64,000 bases of DNA, taken from contig JAHLYW010000011.1 of assembly GCA_025128135.1 (NCBI GenBank), forward strand, positions 27,271-91,270, given 5' to 3'. Every line of letters begins with the position of its first letter. Position 1 is the stretch's first letter. This DNA is from Synechococcus sp. CS-1325. GTDB taxonomy: Bacteria; Cyanobacteriota; Cyanobacteriia; PCC-6307; Cyanobiaceae. The notes under the pieces are model-generated. The model searched no databases, was not told the DNA's origin, and saw only the letters and a program-made list of their open reading frames with translations. The position numbers and the translations under genes are program-made. Shown here piece by piece: positions 8,252-18,072 of the stretch.

Positions 8252-9091
8252 ATGTCCACCCTGATCCAGCCACCCAGTCCCGGCCTCCGTGCGCCGGCTG
8301 CTGAGGCATTCCTGCGCTTCGAGAACGTCAGCAAGGTGTATCCCACCGCCAAGGGCCCCTACCCGGTGCTCGATGGCATCGATCTGAGCATCCATGAAGG
8401 GGAGTTCATGTGCGTGATCGGCCACTCCGGTTGCGGCAAGTCCACTCTGCTGAACATGGTGTCGGGCTTCTCCACCCCCAGCGACGGCCGGGTGGTGCTG
8501 CACGGCAACACGATCACCAAGCCAGGCCCCGATCGCATGGTGGTGTTCCAGGGCTATGCCCTGCTGCCCTGGTTCACCGCCTACGAAAACGTTTACCTGG
8601 CGGTGGATTCGGTGAAGCCGGACCTGCCGGCCCATGAGAAGAAGGAGATCACCCGCGAGCACCTGGCGATGGTGGGGCTCACCGATGCGGCCGACAAGAA
8701 GATCCTGCAGCTCTCAGGGGGGATGAAGCAGCGGGTGGCGATCGCCAGGGCCCTGGCGATCCGGCCGGAGGTGCTGATCCTCGATGAACCCTTCGGCGCT
8801 CTTGATGCGATCACCAAGGAGGAATTGCAGGAGGAGTTGCTCACGATCTGGAACACGCAGCGCTGCACCGTGCTGATGATCACCCACGACATCGATGAGG
8901 CTCTGTTTCTCGCCGATCGACTGGTGATGATGACCAACGGCCCGGCCGCCAAGATCGGCGAAATCATGGACATCCAGTTCCCCCGGCCCCGCAACCGCGA
9001 GGAGATCATGGAGGATCCGCTGTACTACAGCCTGCGCAACCAGGCCCTCGATTTCCTCTACAGCCGCTTCGCCCACGATGACGTGGAGTGA
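8252..9091 (+). CDS. ABC transporter ATPase (NrtD/CmpD family)
   Basis: A 279-residue stand-alone ATPase, 54 bp after the fused ATPase. Walker A GHSGCGKST, Q-loop VVFQGYALLPW, signature LSGGMKQRVAIARAL, Walker B VLILDEPFGALD and H-loop MITHDIDEAL are all present. It pairs with the fused ATPase to drive the transporter. The N-terminus carries about 18 Pro/Ala-rich residues before the domain. The last 34 bp overlap the convergent antiporter gene. Confidence 0.92.
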   Translation: MSTLIQPPSPGLRAPAAEAFLRFENVSKVYPTAKGPYPVLDGIDLSIHEGEFMCVIGHSGCGKSTLLNMVSGFSTPSDGRVVLHGNTITKPGPDRMVVFQGYALLPWFTAYENVYLAVDSVKPDLPAHEKKEITREHLAMVGLTDAADKKILQLSGGMKQRVAIARALAIRPEVLILDEPFGALDAITKEELQEELLTIWNTQRCTVLMITHDIDEALFLADRLVMMTNGPAAKIGEIMDIQFPRPRNREEIMEDPLYYSLRNQALDFLYSRFAHDDVE

Positions 9092-10209
9092 GGGCGCAAC
9101 CGCAGCCCCAGCAGCAACAGGCCGAGCACGGTGGTGCTGGTCACCATGATCACCAGGGCTGAAAACTCCAGGTCGGAGATCAGGCCGATCTTGAGGGCAC
9201 TGGTGGCGAACACCAGCCCCGGCAGCCCTCGTGGGATCAGGCCGAACACCACCACCCAGGGGTCCACGCCCTCCTGGCGGGCCCGCTGGCCGACGCCGAA
9301 GTAACAGAGCAGCTTGCTGATCACGGCGATCGCGATCAGCAAGGCTCCGAGCCGCCAGGCCTCGGGCTGCAGCAGGGTTTCCAGCTTCACCTGCATGCCC
9401 ACCGTCACGAAGTAGAGCGGCACGAACACATCCGAGAACACCGCCAGATTGCGTTCCACCGCCGCATCGGCCGGGCTGAGGCGAGCCAGCAGCACCCCGC
9501 CGACCAGGGCGCCGAGAAAGGCGGTCAGGCCGGCTGCCTCTCCAGCCGCCGCGCAACCGACCATCAGCACCATCAGGCCGAAGGGACCCAGCTCCCGCGG
9601 GCCATGACGCCGCACCCAGCGGTGGATCAGCCCATAGCCCAGAGCCGCTGCCGCCAGGGCGACCACGATCCAGATCGGCGCCGCCGGAGGGGTTGCCGAG
9701 GCAGCGCCCTGGCTGGCCCCCACGGACGCCGCCAGGGCCAGCAAGCCCACCGCAGGCAGGTCGTCGAGCACCGAGACCCCAACCAGCAGGCGGGCAGAGG
9801 GGCTGCCCATCGCCTTGAGGTTGGCGAGCGCCCGCAGGGTGACACCGGTGCCGGTGGCCGCCACCACCGCCAGGAAGAGCAGCACCTTGGCGCTTCCTCC
9901 GCCTGTGATGGCCTGGAGCGGCAGGTAGAACAACAGCGGTGCCAGGCTGCTGATCAGCACGGTGCGCAGAATGTCGCCACGCCGTTGACTCAGCAGGTCG
10001 CCGCGCGTCTCCAGACCGACCAGGAAGAAGAGGCTGATCACCCCCAGCTCGGCAATGCCCCCGACCCCGCCCAGGCGATCGAATGGCAGCAGCAGATTGC
10101 CGATCAGGAAGCCCGTCCCCAGCTCCAGCAGGATCGAAGGCACACCGGCGCCCCCCAGGGCCCGTGCCGACAACCGCGCCAGCAGAACCCCCAGCAGCAG
10201 CAGCAACAA
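9058..10209 (-). CDS. Kef-type cation:proton antiporter
   Basis: A membrane protein of at least 383 residues with about eleven hydrophobic helices and CPA2 (Kef/NhaS) features: GVPSILLELGTGFLIGNLLLP, ELGVISLFFLVGLETRGDL and VGVSVLDDLPAVGLLALA, which contains the acidic pair of the ion site. It lacks a cytoplasmic NAD-binding domain, so it is the short form. The start is unclear: TTG at 10207-10209 cuts into the first helix, while the frame stays open to a stop at 10264 with no ATG or GTG. It converges with the ABC operon. Confidence 0.85.
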   Translation of the reverse strand: MLLLLLGVLLARLSARALGGAGVPSILLELGTGFLIGNLLLPFDRLGGVGGIAELGVISLFFLVGLETRGDLLSQRRGDILRTVLISSLAPLLFYLPLQAITGGGSAKVLLFLAVVAATGTGVTLRALANLKAMGSPSARLLVGVSVLDDLPAVGLLALAASVGASQGAASATPPAAPIWIVVALAAAALGYGLIHRWVRRHGPRELGPFGLMVLMVGCAAAGEAAGLTAFLGALVGGVLLARLSPADAAVERNLAVFSDVFVPLYFVTVGMQVKLETLLQPEAWRLGALLIAIAVISKLLCYFGVGQRARQEGVDPWVVVFGLIPRGLPGLVFATSALKIGLISDLEFSALVIMVTSTTVLGLLLLGLRLRPHSTSSWAKRL

Positions 10210-10289
10210 GCTGGCGAGCAGGGACGGATTGGCCAGAATCAGGTTGGAAGCAACCAGATCACGCTAACGAGAGCCTCGGCGCTCCCTTG

Positions 10290-10357
10290 CCTGGGGCGAA
10301 ATCTTTCCTGGGGCGAAGCTATGCATGGAGCGAAACTTTGCCTGGGGCGAAACCGTG
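10290..10357. repeat. Four-copy tandem repeat with 17-bp period
   Basis: The core CCTGGGGCGAA occurs at 10290, 10307, 10324 (as CATGGAGCGAA) and 10341, exactly 17 bp apart, between the antiporter gene and the Hsp20 terminator. Flanking bases of each unit are partly conserved (ctt, ttt). No coding role is visible. Confidence 0.8.
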
Positions 10358-10362
10358 CTGAC

Positions 10363-10391
10363 AGAAAAATGCCCTGACCGGAGGCCAGGGC
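10363..10391 (-). terminator. Rho-independent terminator after the Hsp20 gene
   Basis: Read on the minus strand, GCCCTG-n-CCTCCGG-n-CAGGGC forms a hairpin followed by ATTTTTCTG. It lies about 43 bp after the Hsp20 stop codon. Confidence 0.65.
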
Positions 10392-10433
10392 GGATCTCGT
10401 TTCTCGTTTGATCCCAGCTCTGGCCGGATGCGA

Positions 10434-10838
10434 TCAGCTTTCCACTTTCACATTCACGGTGGTGAGTGTCTGGGCCTTGGGTGCGGTGACGGTGAGCAGG
10501 CCATCGCGGTAGTGGGCTTCGAGGGCATCACGCTGCAGACCACCGGGGAAGGTGAAGCTGCGGCTCCAGGTGCCATAGCGGAACTCACTGTGCAGGGGGG
10601 CCTTGTCCTGGGCTGCGGCGGAGGCCGGGTGCTGGCTGCGGCGCTGGGCGCTGATCAGCAGGGTGCGATCGGTGGCTTTGACCTCGATCGACTCCTTGTC
10701 GACACCGGGAAGTTCAAGAGTGATCGTGTAGGCCTGGTCGTTTTCGTGCACTTCGGCGGCAGGCACCCGCTCGGCGTTGAGCACTTGCTGCTCGAGGCGC
10801 TCGAAAAGATCGTAAGGGGATTGGCGCAGGGTCAACAT
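10434..10838 (-). CDS. Small heat-shock protein, Hsp20/alpha-crystallin family
   Basis: A 134-residue ATP-independent holdase chaperone. The alpha-crystallin domain (about residues 30-130) has AEVHENDQAYTITLELPGVDKESIEV, the FRYGTWSRSFTFPGGLQRDALEA strand and YRDGLLTVTAPK. The ATG at 10838 is chosen because GGAGG stands eight bases upstream; the GTG at 10853 would include that ribosome site. Upstream, the leader contains a TTCTCC stretch that could pair with the GGAGGA ribosome site, which would suit temperature control. The gene is flanked by its own terminator. Confidence 0.93.
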   Translation of the reverse strand: MLTLRQSPYDLFERLEQQVLNAERVPAAEVHENDQAYTITLELPGVDKESIEVKATDRTLLISAQRRSQHPASAAAQDKAPLHSEFRYGTWSRSFTFPGGLQRDALEAHYRDGLLTVTAPKAQTLTTVNVKVES

Positions 10839-11047
10839 GGTTGTGTCCTCCACAGATTGGCGGATGGATTGAATTCAGACCCTCTGATTAGGAGAAGGTC
10901 GGAGTTGGTGATCAAGGCTGGCTGGATTCACCAACCCACTCACTATGGATGGATTGTTTGCTGCTCCATCCGGCAAGAACCGTCCCATTCGGTTCGGTGT
11001 TCATCACCATGGGCGGCCTCCACGACAGCAGGGCCGGAGAACCGTCC

Positions 11048-11551
11048 TCAGAGCCAGGCCCAGCTGGAAAAGGCGGCGGCCTGGCCAGGGGCATCGCCCG
11101 GGTGCTGACCGGGGCCAGCGGGCAGGTTCCAGAGGCGGGCGTCCTCGATCTGAAAGCGGCGGCCATCGCCGTCGATGCGGATGCCCCGGTAGCCAGAGAT
11201 GAACTCCTGCTGCAGGACCGTGTTGAGCTGGCGTGCCCGCGCCTGGCGCTCGGCCGGCTCAGCGGTCAGCCGCGACGGCATGCCCACCATCGAGCTCCAG
11301 CGATGGCGCCAGAGGCGAAGGGCGGCGGCATTGGCATAGATCAGGCGGGGGTCCGCGCTGCCGTCATGGGCCAGCACCACGGTGGCGGCGACGAAGAGTT
11401 CCTGGGCCTGCTGGCGTCCGTCGGTGGCGCGGCAGGCGATCAGGGGCCGGCCGAAGTGGCGGCGGTGCGACTCGAGCAAGCCAACGGCAAGTGCAACCGC
11501 AGCGGCACTCAGCCAGGGGGCCTGCGGTGGCAACGGCTCAGCTCCCGGCAC
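11048..11551 (-). CDS. MEKHLA-domain protein
   Basis: A 167-residue soluble protein matching the MEKHLA (PAS-like) domain: RLIYANAAALRLWRHRWSSM, VGMPSRLTAEPAERQAR and a final FQIEDARLWNLPAGPGQHPG followed by QAAAF-SW. The domain also ends plant HD-ZIP III factors; bacterial members have no known function but probably bind a small ligand. The GTG start at 11551 overlaps the end of the SWIM gene by 14 bp, implying translational coupling. It is the last gene of the minus-strand run starting at icd. Confidence 0.8.
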   Translation of the reverse strand: MPGAEPLPPQAPWLSAAAVALAVGLLESHRRHFGRPLIACRATDGRQQAQELFVAATVVLAHDGSADPRLIYANAAALRLWRHRWSSMVGMPSRLTAEPAERQARARQLNTVLQQEFISGYRGIRIDGDGRRFQIEDARLWNLPAGPGQHPGDAPGQAAAFSSWAWL

Positions 11552-12413
11552 CCATCGCCTGGGCCATCGCCATCTGACCCATCGCCATCCCCTGGGCCTT
11601 GAGCCGGCTGATGAACAGCCGGTTGGCCTCCGGGAACCGGGGCTCAGCCGCCAGGGGCAATTCGCCGGCTTCATCCAGCCCGGTTTCCCCTTCCATGGCC
11701 GGGGTGATCACGACCAGGTCGGGATCGAGGCTGGCTGTGTAGGTCCACCAGCGGCTCGGATCGGTGATCGCGCCGTGAACCGGATGGGGCGCCGGCTCGG
11801 CCGCCGCTTCCTCGCCACGGGCGGCGGCGGCGCGGCTGGCCAGCAGCTCGCGGCGCCCCGTCGCCAGGTCGGCCAGCAGCTGGCTGCGGCTGCGACCCCG
11901 CAACTGGAAGAGCACGAAGGGGTCTTCACTGAAGCGATCCCCCATCAGAAAGTAGACGGCACTGATGTGTTTGCAGGGATTGGCCTTGTCGGGGCAGGAG
12001 CACTCACTGCGAACCTCCTGCAGCTTGAACGGGAACAGGCGCTTGCCGCTGGCGGCGAAGGCGCGCTCGATGTCCTGGGGCATCACACCGGCCAGCAGCT
12101 GCGCCGACCAACGGGCCTTCTGACCGAGCGCTTCGAGCACGAAACCCCAGTCTTCATCGGTGAGGGTGTCGAGCCACAGCTTCACCTTGTAGGGCTCCGC
12201 TTCGGTCCCCTGGACCCGCGCATGAACCCGTCTGCCCTCGAAGCGGATCGAGAGCACGTTGCCGGAGCGGGCATAGTCCCAGGCGCGCTCCAGGCGCTTT
12301 TTGTAGCGGTAGGAGTTGATCAGCTCCATCCACTGCTCCACCCACCAGGGCTGTTGGCCGAGGCCCAGCTGGCCGAGCTGGGTGGTGATCGGACTCAGGT
12401 TGGAGCTGGTCAT
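11538..12413 (-). CDS. SWIM zinc-finger protein
   Basis: A 291-residue protein with a SWIM zinc-finger, CxC-xn-CxH, seen as CSCPDKANPCKHISAVYFLM (about residues 138-157). The preceding part (WWVEQWMELINSYRYKKRLERAWDYARSG) and the following MGDRFSEDPFVLFQLRG match cyanobacterial SWIM proteins of unknown role. SWIM domains bind nucleic acid or protein. Its ATG overlaps the stop of the GlcF-like gene (ATGA) and its own stop overlaps the MEKHLA start, so three unrelated functions are translated as a unit. The C-terminus is methionine- and alanine-rich. Confidence 0.85.
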   Translation of the reverse strand: MTSSNLSPITTQLGQLGLGQQPWWVEQWMELINSYRYKKRLERAWDYARSGNVLSIRFEGRRVHARVQGTEAEPYKVKLWLDTLTDEDWGFVLEALGQKARWSAQLLAGVMPQDIERAFAASGKRLFPFKLQEVRSECSCPDKANPCKHISAVYFLMGDRFSEDPFVLFQLRGRSRSQLLADLATGRRELLASRAAAARGEEAAAEPAPHPVHGAITDPSRWWTYTASLDPDLVVITPAMEGETGLDEAGELPLAAEPRFPEANRLFISRLKAQGMAMGQMAMAQAMGAGS

Positions 12414-13834
12414 GGCGGCGTGAGGACGGTGGTTGGCTGAAGGCCGCCACTGCGCTCCAGCAGTTGCACCGGATGCAGCACCGGGATCGGACGGCTGGTG
12501 CCCTCCAGATGCTGGCGGATCTGCAGCGTGCAGCCGATGTTGGCGCTGACCGCCAGGTCGGCACCGGTGTTGCTGAGATCGGCGGCCTTGATCCGGCCCA
12601 GTTCGGCCGCTTCGTCGGGTTGCACCAGGTTGTAGATCCCGGCACTGCCGCAGCAGACGCCCGCCTCCACCGCTTCCAGGATCCGCACGTGGGGGATCTG
12701 CCGCAGCAGACGGCGGGGTTGATCGCGCAGGCCCTGGCCGTGAATCATGTGGCAGGCATCGTGATAAGCCAGACGCAGGGGGCGCTCGGCGCTGGCAGGT
12801 GTGCCATCGGCGTGATCGAGCGGCCTGAGCCTGGCCAGAAAGCGCTCGCTCAGCCCCACCCGATCGAGGAACTCCTGAATGTCGGCGACCCGATCGGTGA
12901 AGGCGCTGGCCCTGGCGGCCCAGGCGGGCTGGCCAGCCAGGATCTCGTCGAGTTTCTTGAGGGTGTGGCCGCAGCCCGATGCCGCCACCAGCACCGCATC
13001 GAGGGGCTCAGGGCCGGCGGCCCTGCCAACCCCGATCACCGCATCGAAGCTCTCGATCAGGCTGGTGGCGAGGGTTCGGGTCTGCTCCAGTTCGCCCTGG
13101 TGGTGGGTCATCGCACCGCAGCAGTTCTGGGCCGGGGGGATCACCACTTCGATGCCGTTGGCGCAGAGCAGCCGCACCGCTGCGGCATTCACCTCCGGGT
13201 CGAACAGGCGCTGCACACAGCCCAGCACCAGCCCGACCCGGTGGCGCCGTTCCCCTTCGGCGGGCACCACCACCGGGAAGCGATCCGCGAACGCCTCCGT
13301 TGCCAGGGGCGGCAGCAGTCGCTCCATCGCTTCAAGCTCCGGACCGAACAGCCGGGTGAGACCACTGAGCCGGGCCAGGCGTTGCAGGGGGGTTCCGGCG
13401 TAGAGCCGCAGGGGTTGCAGCACTGCCCGCAGCCGGCCGGGGTAGGGCAGCAGGCGGAACAGCAGGGCCCGCAGGCTGCGCTGCCAGGGGCTGCGCAACT
13501 CCACCGCATTGAGTTTGGGGCGGGTGGCCTCGATCAGTTGGTCGTAGCGCACGCCCGAGGGGCAGGCGGTGACGCAGGCCAGGCACCCCAGACAGGACTC
13601 GAAATGGCCTGCCACCGTGGCATCGAGGCTGAGCTCGCCGGCTTCGATCGCCTTGAGCATGTGGATGCGCCCCCGCGGCGAATCCATCTCGGTGCCCAGC
13701 ACCCGGTAGCTGGCACAGCTCGGCAGGCAGAAGCCGCAGTGGATGCAGGGATCGGTGGCGCTGAACGGAACAGCAGCACCGCCCATGGGTTTGGGGCCGA
13801 CCATGGCGTTGGGGCCGACGGCTGGAGAAGGCAT
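12410..13834 (-). CDS. glcF: Glycolate oxidase iron-sulfur subunit-like protein
   Basis: A 474-residue protein with two [4Fe-4S] ferredoxin motifs (CIHCGFCLPSC near residue 30 and CLGCLACVTACPSG near 83) and two cysteine-rich CCG-type domains (NCCGAMTHHQGE, GVCCGSAGIYNL). This is the GlcF/heterodisulfide-reductase fold. It would pass electrons from a FAD-containing glycolate or lactate dehydrogenase, which is not in the window. The extension before residue 25 is low-complexity, so a later ATG is possible. It starts five bases after the acyltransferase stop and overlaps the SWIM gene by four. Confidence 0.88.
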   Translation of the reverse strand: MPSPAVGPNAMVGPKPMGGAAVPFSATDPCIHCGFCLPSCASYRVLGTEMDSPRGRIHMLKAIEAGELSLDATVAGHFESCLGCLACVTACPSGVRYDQLIEATRPKLNAVELRSPWQRSLRALLFRLLPYPGRLRAVLQPLRLYAGTPLQRLARLSGLTRLFGPELEAMERLLPPLATEAFADRFPVVVPAEGERRHRVGLVLGCVQRLFDPEVNAAAVRLLCANGIEVVIPPAQNCCGAMTHHQGELEQTRTLATSLIESFDAVIGVGRAAGPEPLDAVLVAASGCGHTLKKLDEILAGQPAWAARASAFTDRVADIQEFLDRVGLSERFLARLRPLDHADGTPASAERPLRLAYHDACHMIHGQGLRDQPRRLLRQIPHVRILEAVEAGVCCGSAGIYNLVQPDEAAELGRIKAADLSNTGADLAVSANIGCTLQIRQHLEGTSRPIPVLHPVQLLERSGGLQPTTVLTPP

Positions 13835-13839
13835 GGCGC

Positions 13840-15900
13840 TCAGTCTGCCCGGCCCGGGGCCTGCTCAGGCGTTTTCTTCGTCTGGAGAAGGGCTTCGAGC
13901 ACCGGCTGCTTCAGGCGCCGCACCGCCGCGGCGGTGAGATGGTCGTCGTCGGCCAGTTGCCACTTCAGACCATCGAGAGAACAGCCCTTCGGGCAGATCC
14001 ACACCATCGGATCGATGAAGCGCACATCACCTGGGAGATTCCGGCTCAGTTGAGCGTTGATCATCCGGGTGGATCGGTCGTCCTCCCGCAGGCTCTCCAG
14101 GCAGAGCTCGTTCCAGCGGGCGGGGCGGAACCACTCCGGCAGGCAGGTGTCGCGTCCGATCAGCCTCGGACCGGCTCCGAGCAGGATGACCCGCAGATCA
14201 GAGGCCCCAGCCCTGTCCGAAAAAGCCTCCAACGCCTCTTTGTAGAGCGCCAGCTTCGCTTCGCTGCCCTGAACCGGCTGTCCGCTTCGATCCAGGAATC
14301 CGTCACGGCTGGCCGGCAGGCCGCTGCCCAGGTGACTCAGCTGATAGCCCGCGATCAGAACGGCATCCCCCCGCCGGCCGGCGAGGAGAATCCTGGCCGC
14401 CACCTCCTGCTGGAAGCGCTCGCAGCCTGGATCCAGATGGCCGAAGGCGGTGGCCGGGAACGGGCAGCCGGCTTTGGCGAGCAGTGTGATTCCCGCGCCC
14501 TCCCGGTGCAGCTCGGCGGCCAGGGGAATCAGGGCAGCGGCATGGCTGTCACCCACCACGAACAGGGTTCGCCCTTCGGCTGCGCCGAGGGGCCCGGGCC
14601 CGATTGAACAGGTCTTCGCCATCGCCTCGATCTGAACGGGATCGAGCACATCGTTTCGATCGATCAGACAGGCCGATGAGGTGATGGTGGTGCCGGCAAT
14701 GCGCTGTTTCTGGCGTTCCTCGGACAACGTGGCCGGCCGCTGGCCGGCATAGAGATGCTGGGAGAGCCCCCCGCTGATCAGCAGCAGCAGCAGGGCGGCG
14801 GTGGCGGCATTGATGCCGATGCCGATCAGGATGCTCTGCCGGTTCCCGGGCGCCCATGGCCTGGAGCCAAACGGGGTTTCGATCGTTCGGTAGGACAGCT
14901 CGGCCAGCCCCAGGATCAGCAGCAGCTGAAACGGCACACTCCAGGCGTGGATGCCGATCGTCCAGCGACTGAGGACGATGACGCTCCAGTGCCAGAGGTA
15001 GAGCGAATAGGAAATCCGACCGATGCGCAGCACCGGCGGGCAGGTGAGCAGCCGGCCGAGCAGGGATCGCTCCCGCAGGGTCTGGATCAGGGCGCAGGTC
15101 GCCGCCACGCTGATCAGCAGCGGGATCGCACTGTCGTTCTGGGGTGCCAGGGTGACGCCGGCCAGCACCAGAAAGGCCCCCCAGGCCAGCCTGCCTTGAA
15201 GCACCCAGCGGGCTGGATCCAGCTGTGGATCCTCCCGGGTTGCGCCAAGCAGGCACCCGGCCGCCAACTCCCAGACCCTCGGACCCGTCAGGAAGTAGGC
15301 GGCGGAAGCATCGACTTGCCGCATCTGCAGGAACAGAATCAGCGACAGTGCGGCCACCAGGGCCATCGCAAGCCTGAACCGCCTGCGACCTGCCCCCCCG
15401 GCTCGGCCCAGGCCCAGCTGCCAGGCTGCCAGGGGAAAGATCAGATAAAACTGATAATCAACTCCCAGAAACCAGGTCTGGGTGAAGGAGTTGAGCTGGC
15501 CACTGGCGCCGAAGTAATCGGTCGCCTGCTGGTGCAGGAACAGGTTCGAGGCCCCGGCCAGCGCCAGCAGCCCTGTCCAGAGGGAGGCCGTCGGATCCGG
15601 AATCACCAGGCAGCTCAGCAGGCCTGTGACAAGCACACAGGCGGCCAGGGCCGGCACCAGTCGCTGGATGCGCCGGCGGTAGAACGCGGCCAGGAAGGCC
15701 CCACGGTTTTCAGCCGGATGCCTTTGTTCAAGCGATCGCGTGATCACATAGCCGGAGATCACGAAAAAAACGTCGACCCCGACATAGCCGCTCGGCAGCA
15801 GCGCTGCGTTCAGGTGATTGACGATGACGGCAAGGATGGCGACGGCTCTGAGGCCGTCGATCTCGACTCTGCGAGCGGTCTGGTGGGGAGATCCAGGCAT
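13840..15900 (-). CDS. Acyltransferase-3 (OafA/YrhL family) with C-terminal SGNH domain
   Basis: A 686-residue membrane enzyme. The N-terminus EIDGLRAVAILAVIVNHL carries the catalytic-type His, then GVDVFFVISGYVITRSL and about ten helices. After about residue 400 a periplasmic SGNH-like domain begins with FVVGDSHAAALIPLAAEL and ends with the Asp-x-x-His pair in DDDHLT. Such proteins move acetyl or other acyl groups to cell-surface polysaccharide. The ATG at 15900 is preferred because the frame runs on upstream only as the antisense of icd. It lies 41 bp after icd and 5 bp before the glcF-like gene. Confidence 0.9.
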   Translation of the reverse strand: MPGSPHQTARRVEIDGLRAVAILAVIVNHLNAALLPSGYVGVDVFFVISGYVITRSLEQRHPAENRGAFLAAFYRRRIQRLVPALAACVLVTGLLSCLVIPDPTASLWTGLLALAGASNLFLHQQATDYFGASGQLNSFTQTWFLGVDYQFYLIFPLAAWQLGLGRAGGAGRRRFRLAMALVAALSLILFLQMRQVDASAAYFLTGPRVWELAAGCLLGATREDPQLDPARWVLQGRLAWGAFLVLAGVTLAPQNDSAIPLLISVAATCALIQTLRERSLLGRLLTCPPVLRIGRISYSLYLWHWSVIVLSRWTIGIHAWSVPFQLLLILGLAELSYRTIETPFGSRPWAPGNRQSILIGIGINAATAALLLLLISGGLSQHLYAGQRPATLSEERQKQRIAGTTITSSACLIDRNDVLDPVQIEAMAKTCSIGPGPLGAAEGRTLFVVGDSHAAALIPLAAELHREGAGITLLAKAGCPFPATAFGHLDPGCERFQQEVAARILLAGRRGDAVLIAGYQLSHLGSGLPASRDGFLDRSGQPVQGSEAKLALYKEALEAFSDRAGASDLRVILLGAGPRLIGRDTCLPEWFRPARWNELCLESLREDDRSTRMINAQLSRNLPGDVRFIDPMVWICPKGCSLDGLKWQLADDDHLTAAAVRRLKQPVLEALLQTKKTPEQAPGRAD

Positions 15901-15941
15901 CGCCCGATTCTCCTTGCGGGCGTGGCCCGGGCCAGAGGCCC

Positions 15942-17387
<1,446 letters not shown>

Positions 17388-17565
17388 CGGGGCGTTCAAG
17401 CGGGGGTGAAGAGGCTGGAGTTCAGGAGATTCCGGGTGGGGGTTCCTGGCTTTCTGACAACCAGTGCTCGCAGAAGCCGCTGAGACCCTGCAGCATGGTT
17501 GGCCGGGTGAGCCTAGGTTCAGCCCGATCCGCTGTTCTGCTCAGGGGAAACCGAGGGGAAATGCC

Positions 17566-17997
17566 ATGAATGCGGCAGATCTGGCCCGCAGCCCGGAGAT
17601 GGCCGGGGCCATCGCCTCGGCGGCGGCCCTGTTCCGCCGTCAGTTTCCTGATGCCAGGGCCAATCTCACCCCCTGGCGCGATGATCCCGACACCCGGCGT
17701 TTCGCCGAGGAGGAGTCGGTGGATCTGGCCTTTCACTTTCCCGGCTGGAGCCCCCGGCTGCAGTGCCGCAGTCTGCTGATCCAGCTGCGTCTGGCCGAAG
17801 CGCCCGGCCAGGGGGGCAGCCAGGGGCCACCACGCCTGCTGGGGGTTCTGATCAGTGGCATGACCTTTCAAGGTGAGCAGTGGCGGCTTGCCACCGTCGG
17901 GGACTGGCAGGCGAGCGGTCCGAACCTTCCCCAGCCCGAGGTGGTGGCGCTGCTCCAGCAGGTCTGCCGCGACCTGTTCGCCCTGCTGGCCGCGTAA
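17566..17997 (+). CDS. Conserved-looking hypothetical protein, 143 aa
   Basis: A small soluble protein with no motif I recognise. The ATG is preceded by GAGGGG seven bases upstream. It is rich in Trp/Pro loops (TPWRDDPDTRRF, FHFPGWSPRLQCRSLLIQL) and ends in an amphipathic helix, VVALLQQVCRDLFALLAA. It sits 75 bp before heme oxygenase on the same strand, so a shared transcript and a role around pigment metabolism are possible but unproven. Confidence 0.75.
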   Translation: MNAADLARSPEMAGAIASAAALFRRQFPDARANLTPWRDDPDTRRFAEEESVDLAFHFPGWSPRLQCRSLLIQLRLAEAPGQGGSQGPPRLLGVLISGMTFQGEQWRLATVGDWQASGPNLPQPEVVALLQQVCRDLFALLAA

Positions 17998-18072
17998 CCC
18001 TTCGCAACCTTCAGACAGCCCTTGCCCAGCGCCAGCCTTAGTTTGAGCGTTCTCTCCCAGGCTCCCAGCGAA

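Noticed and set aside
6071-8662. An 863-codon open frame on the minus strand opposite the fused ABC ATPase
   Set aside because: It mirrors two ABC ATPase genes with all conserved motifs on the plus strand; the product is low-complexity His/Gly/Val-rich, typical of antisense frames in GC-rich DNA.
13939-14607. Plus-strand frames opposite the SGNH domain of the acyltransferase
   Set aside because: The minus strand has catalytic GDSH and DxxH motifs; the plus-strand frames have none.
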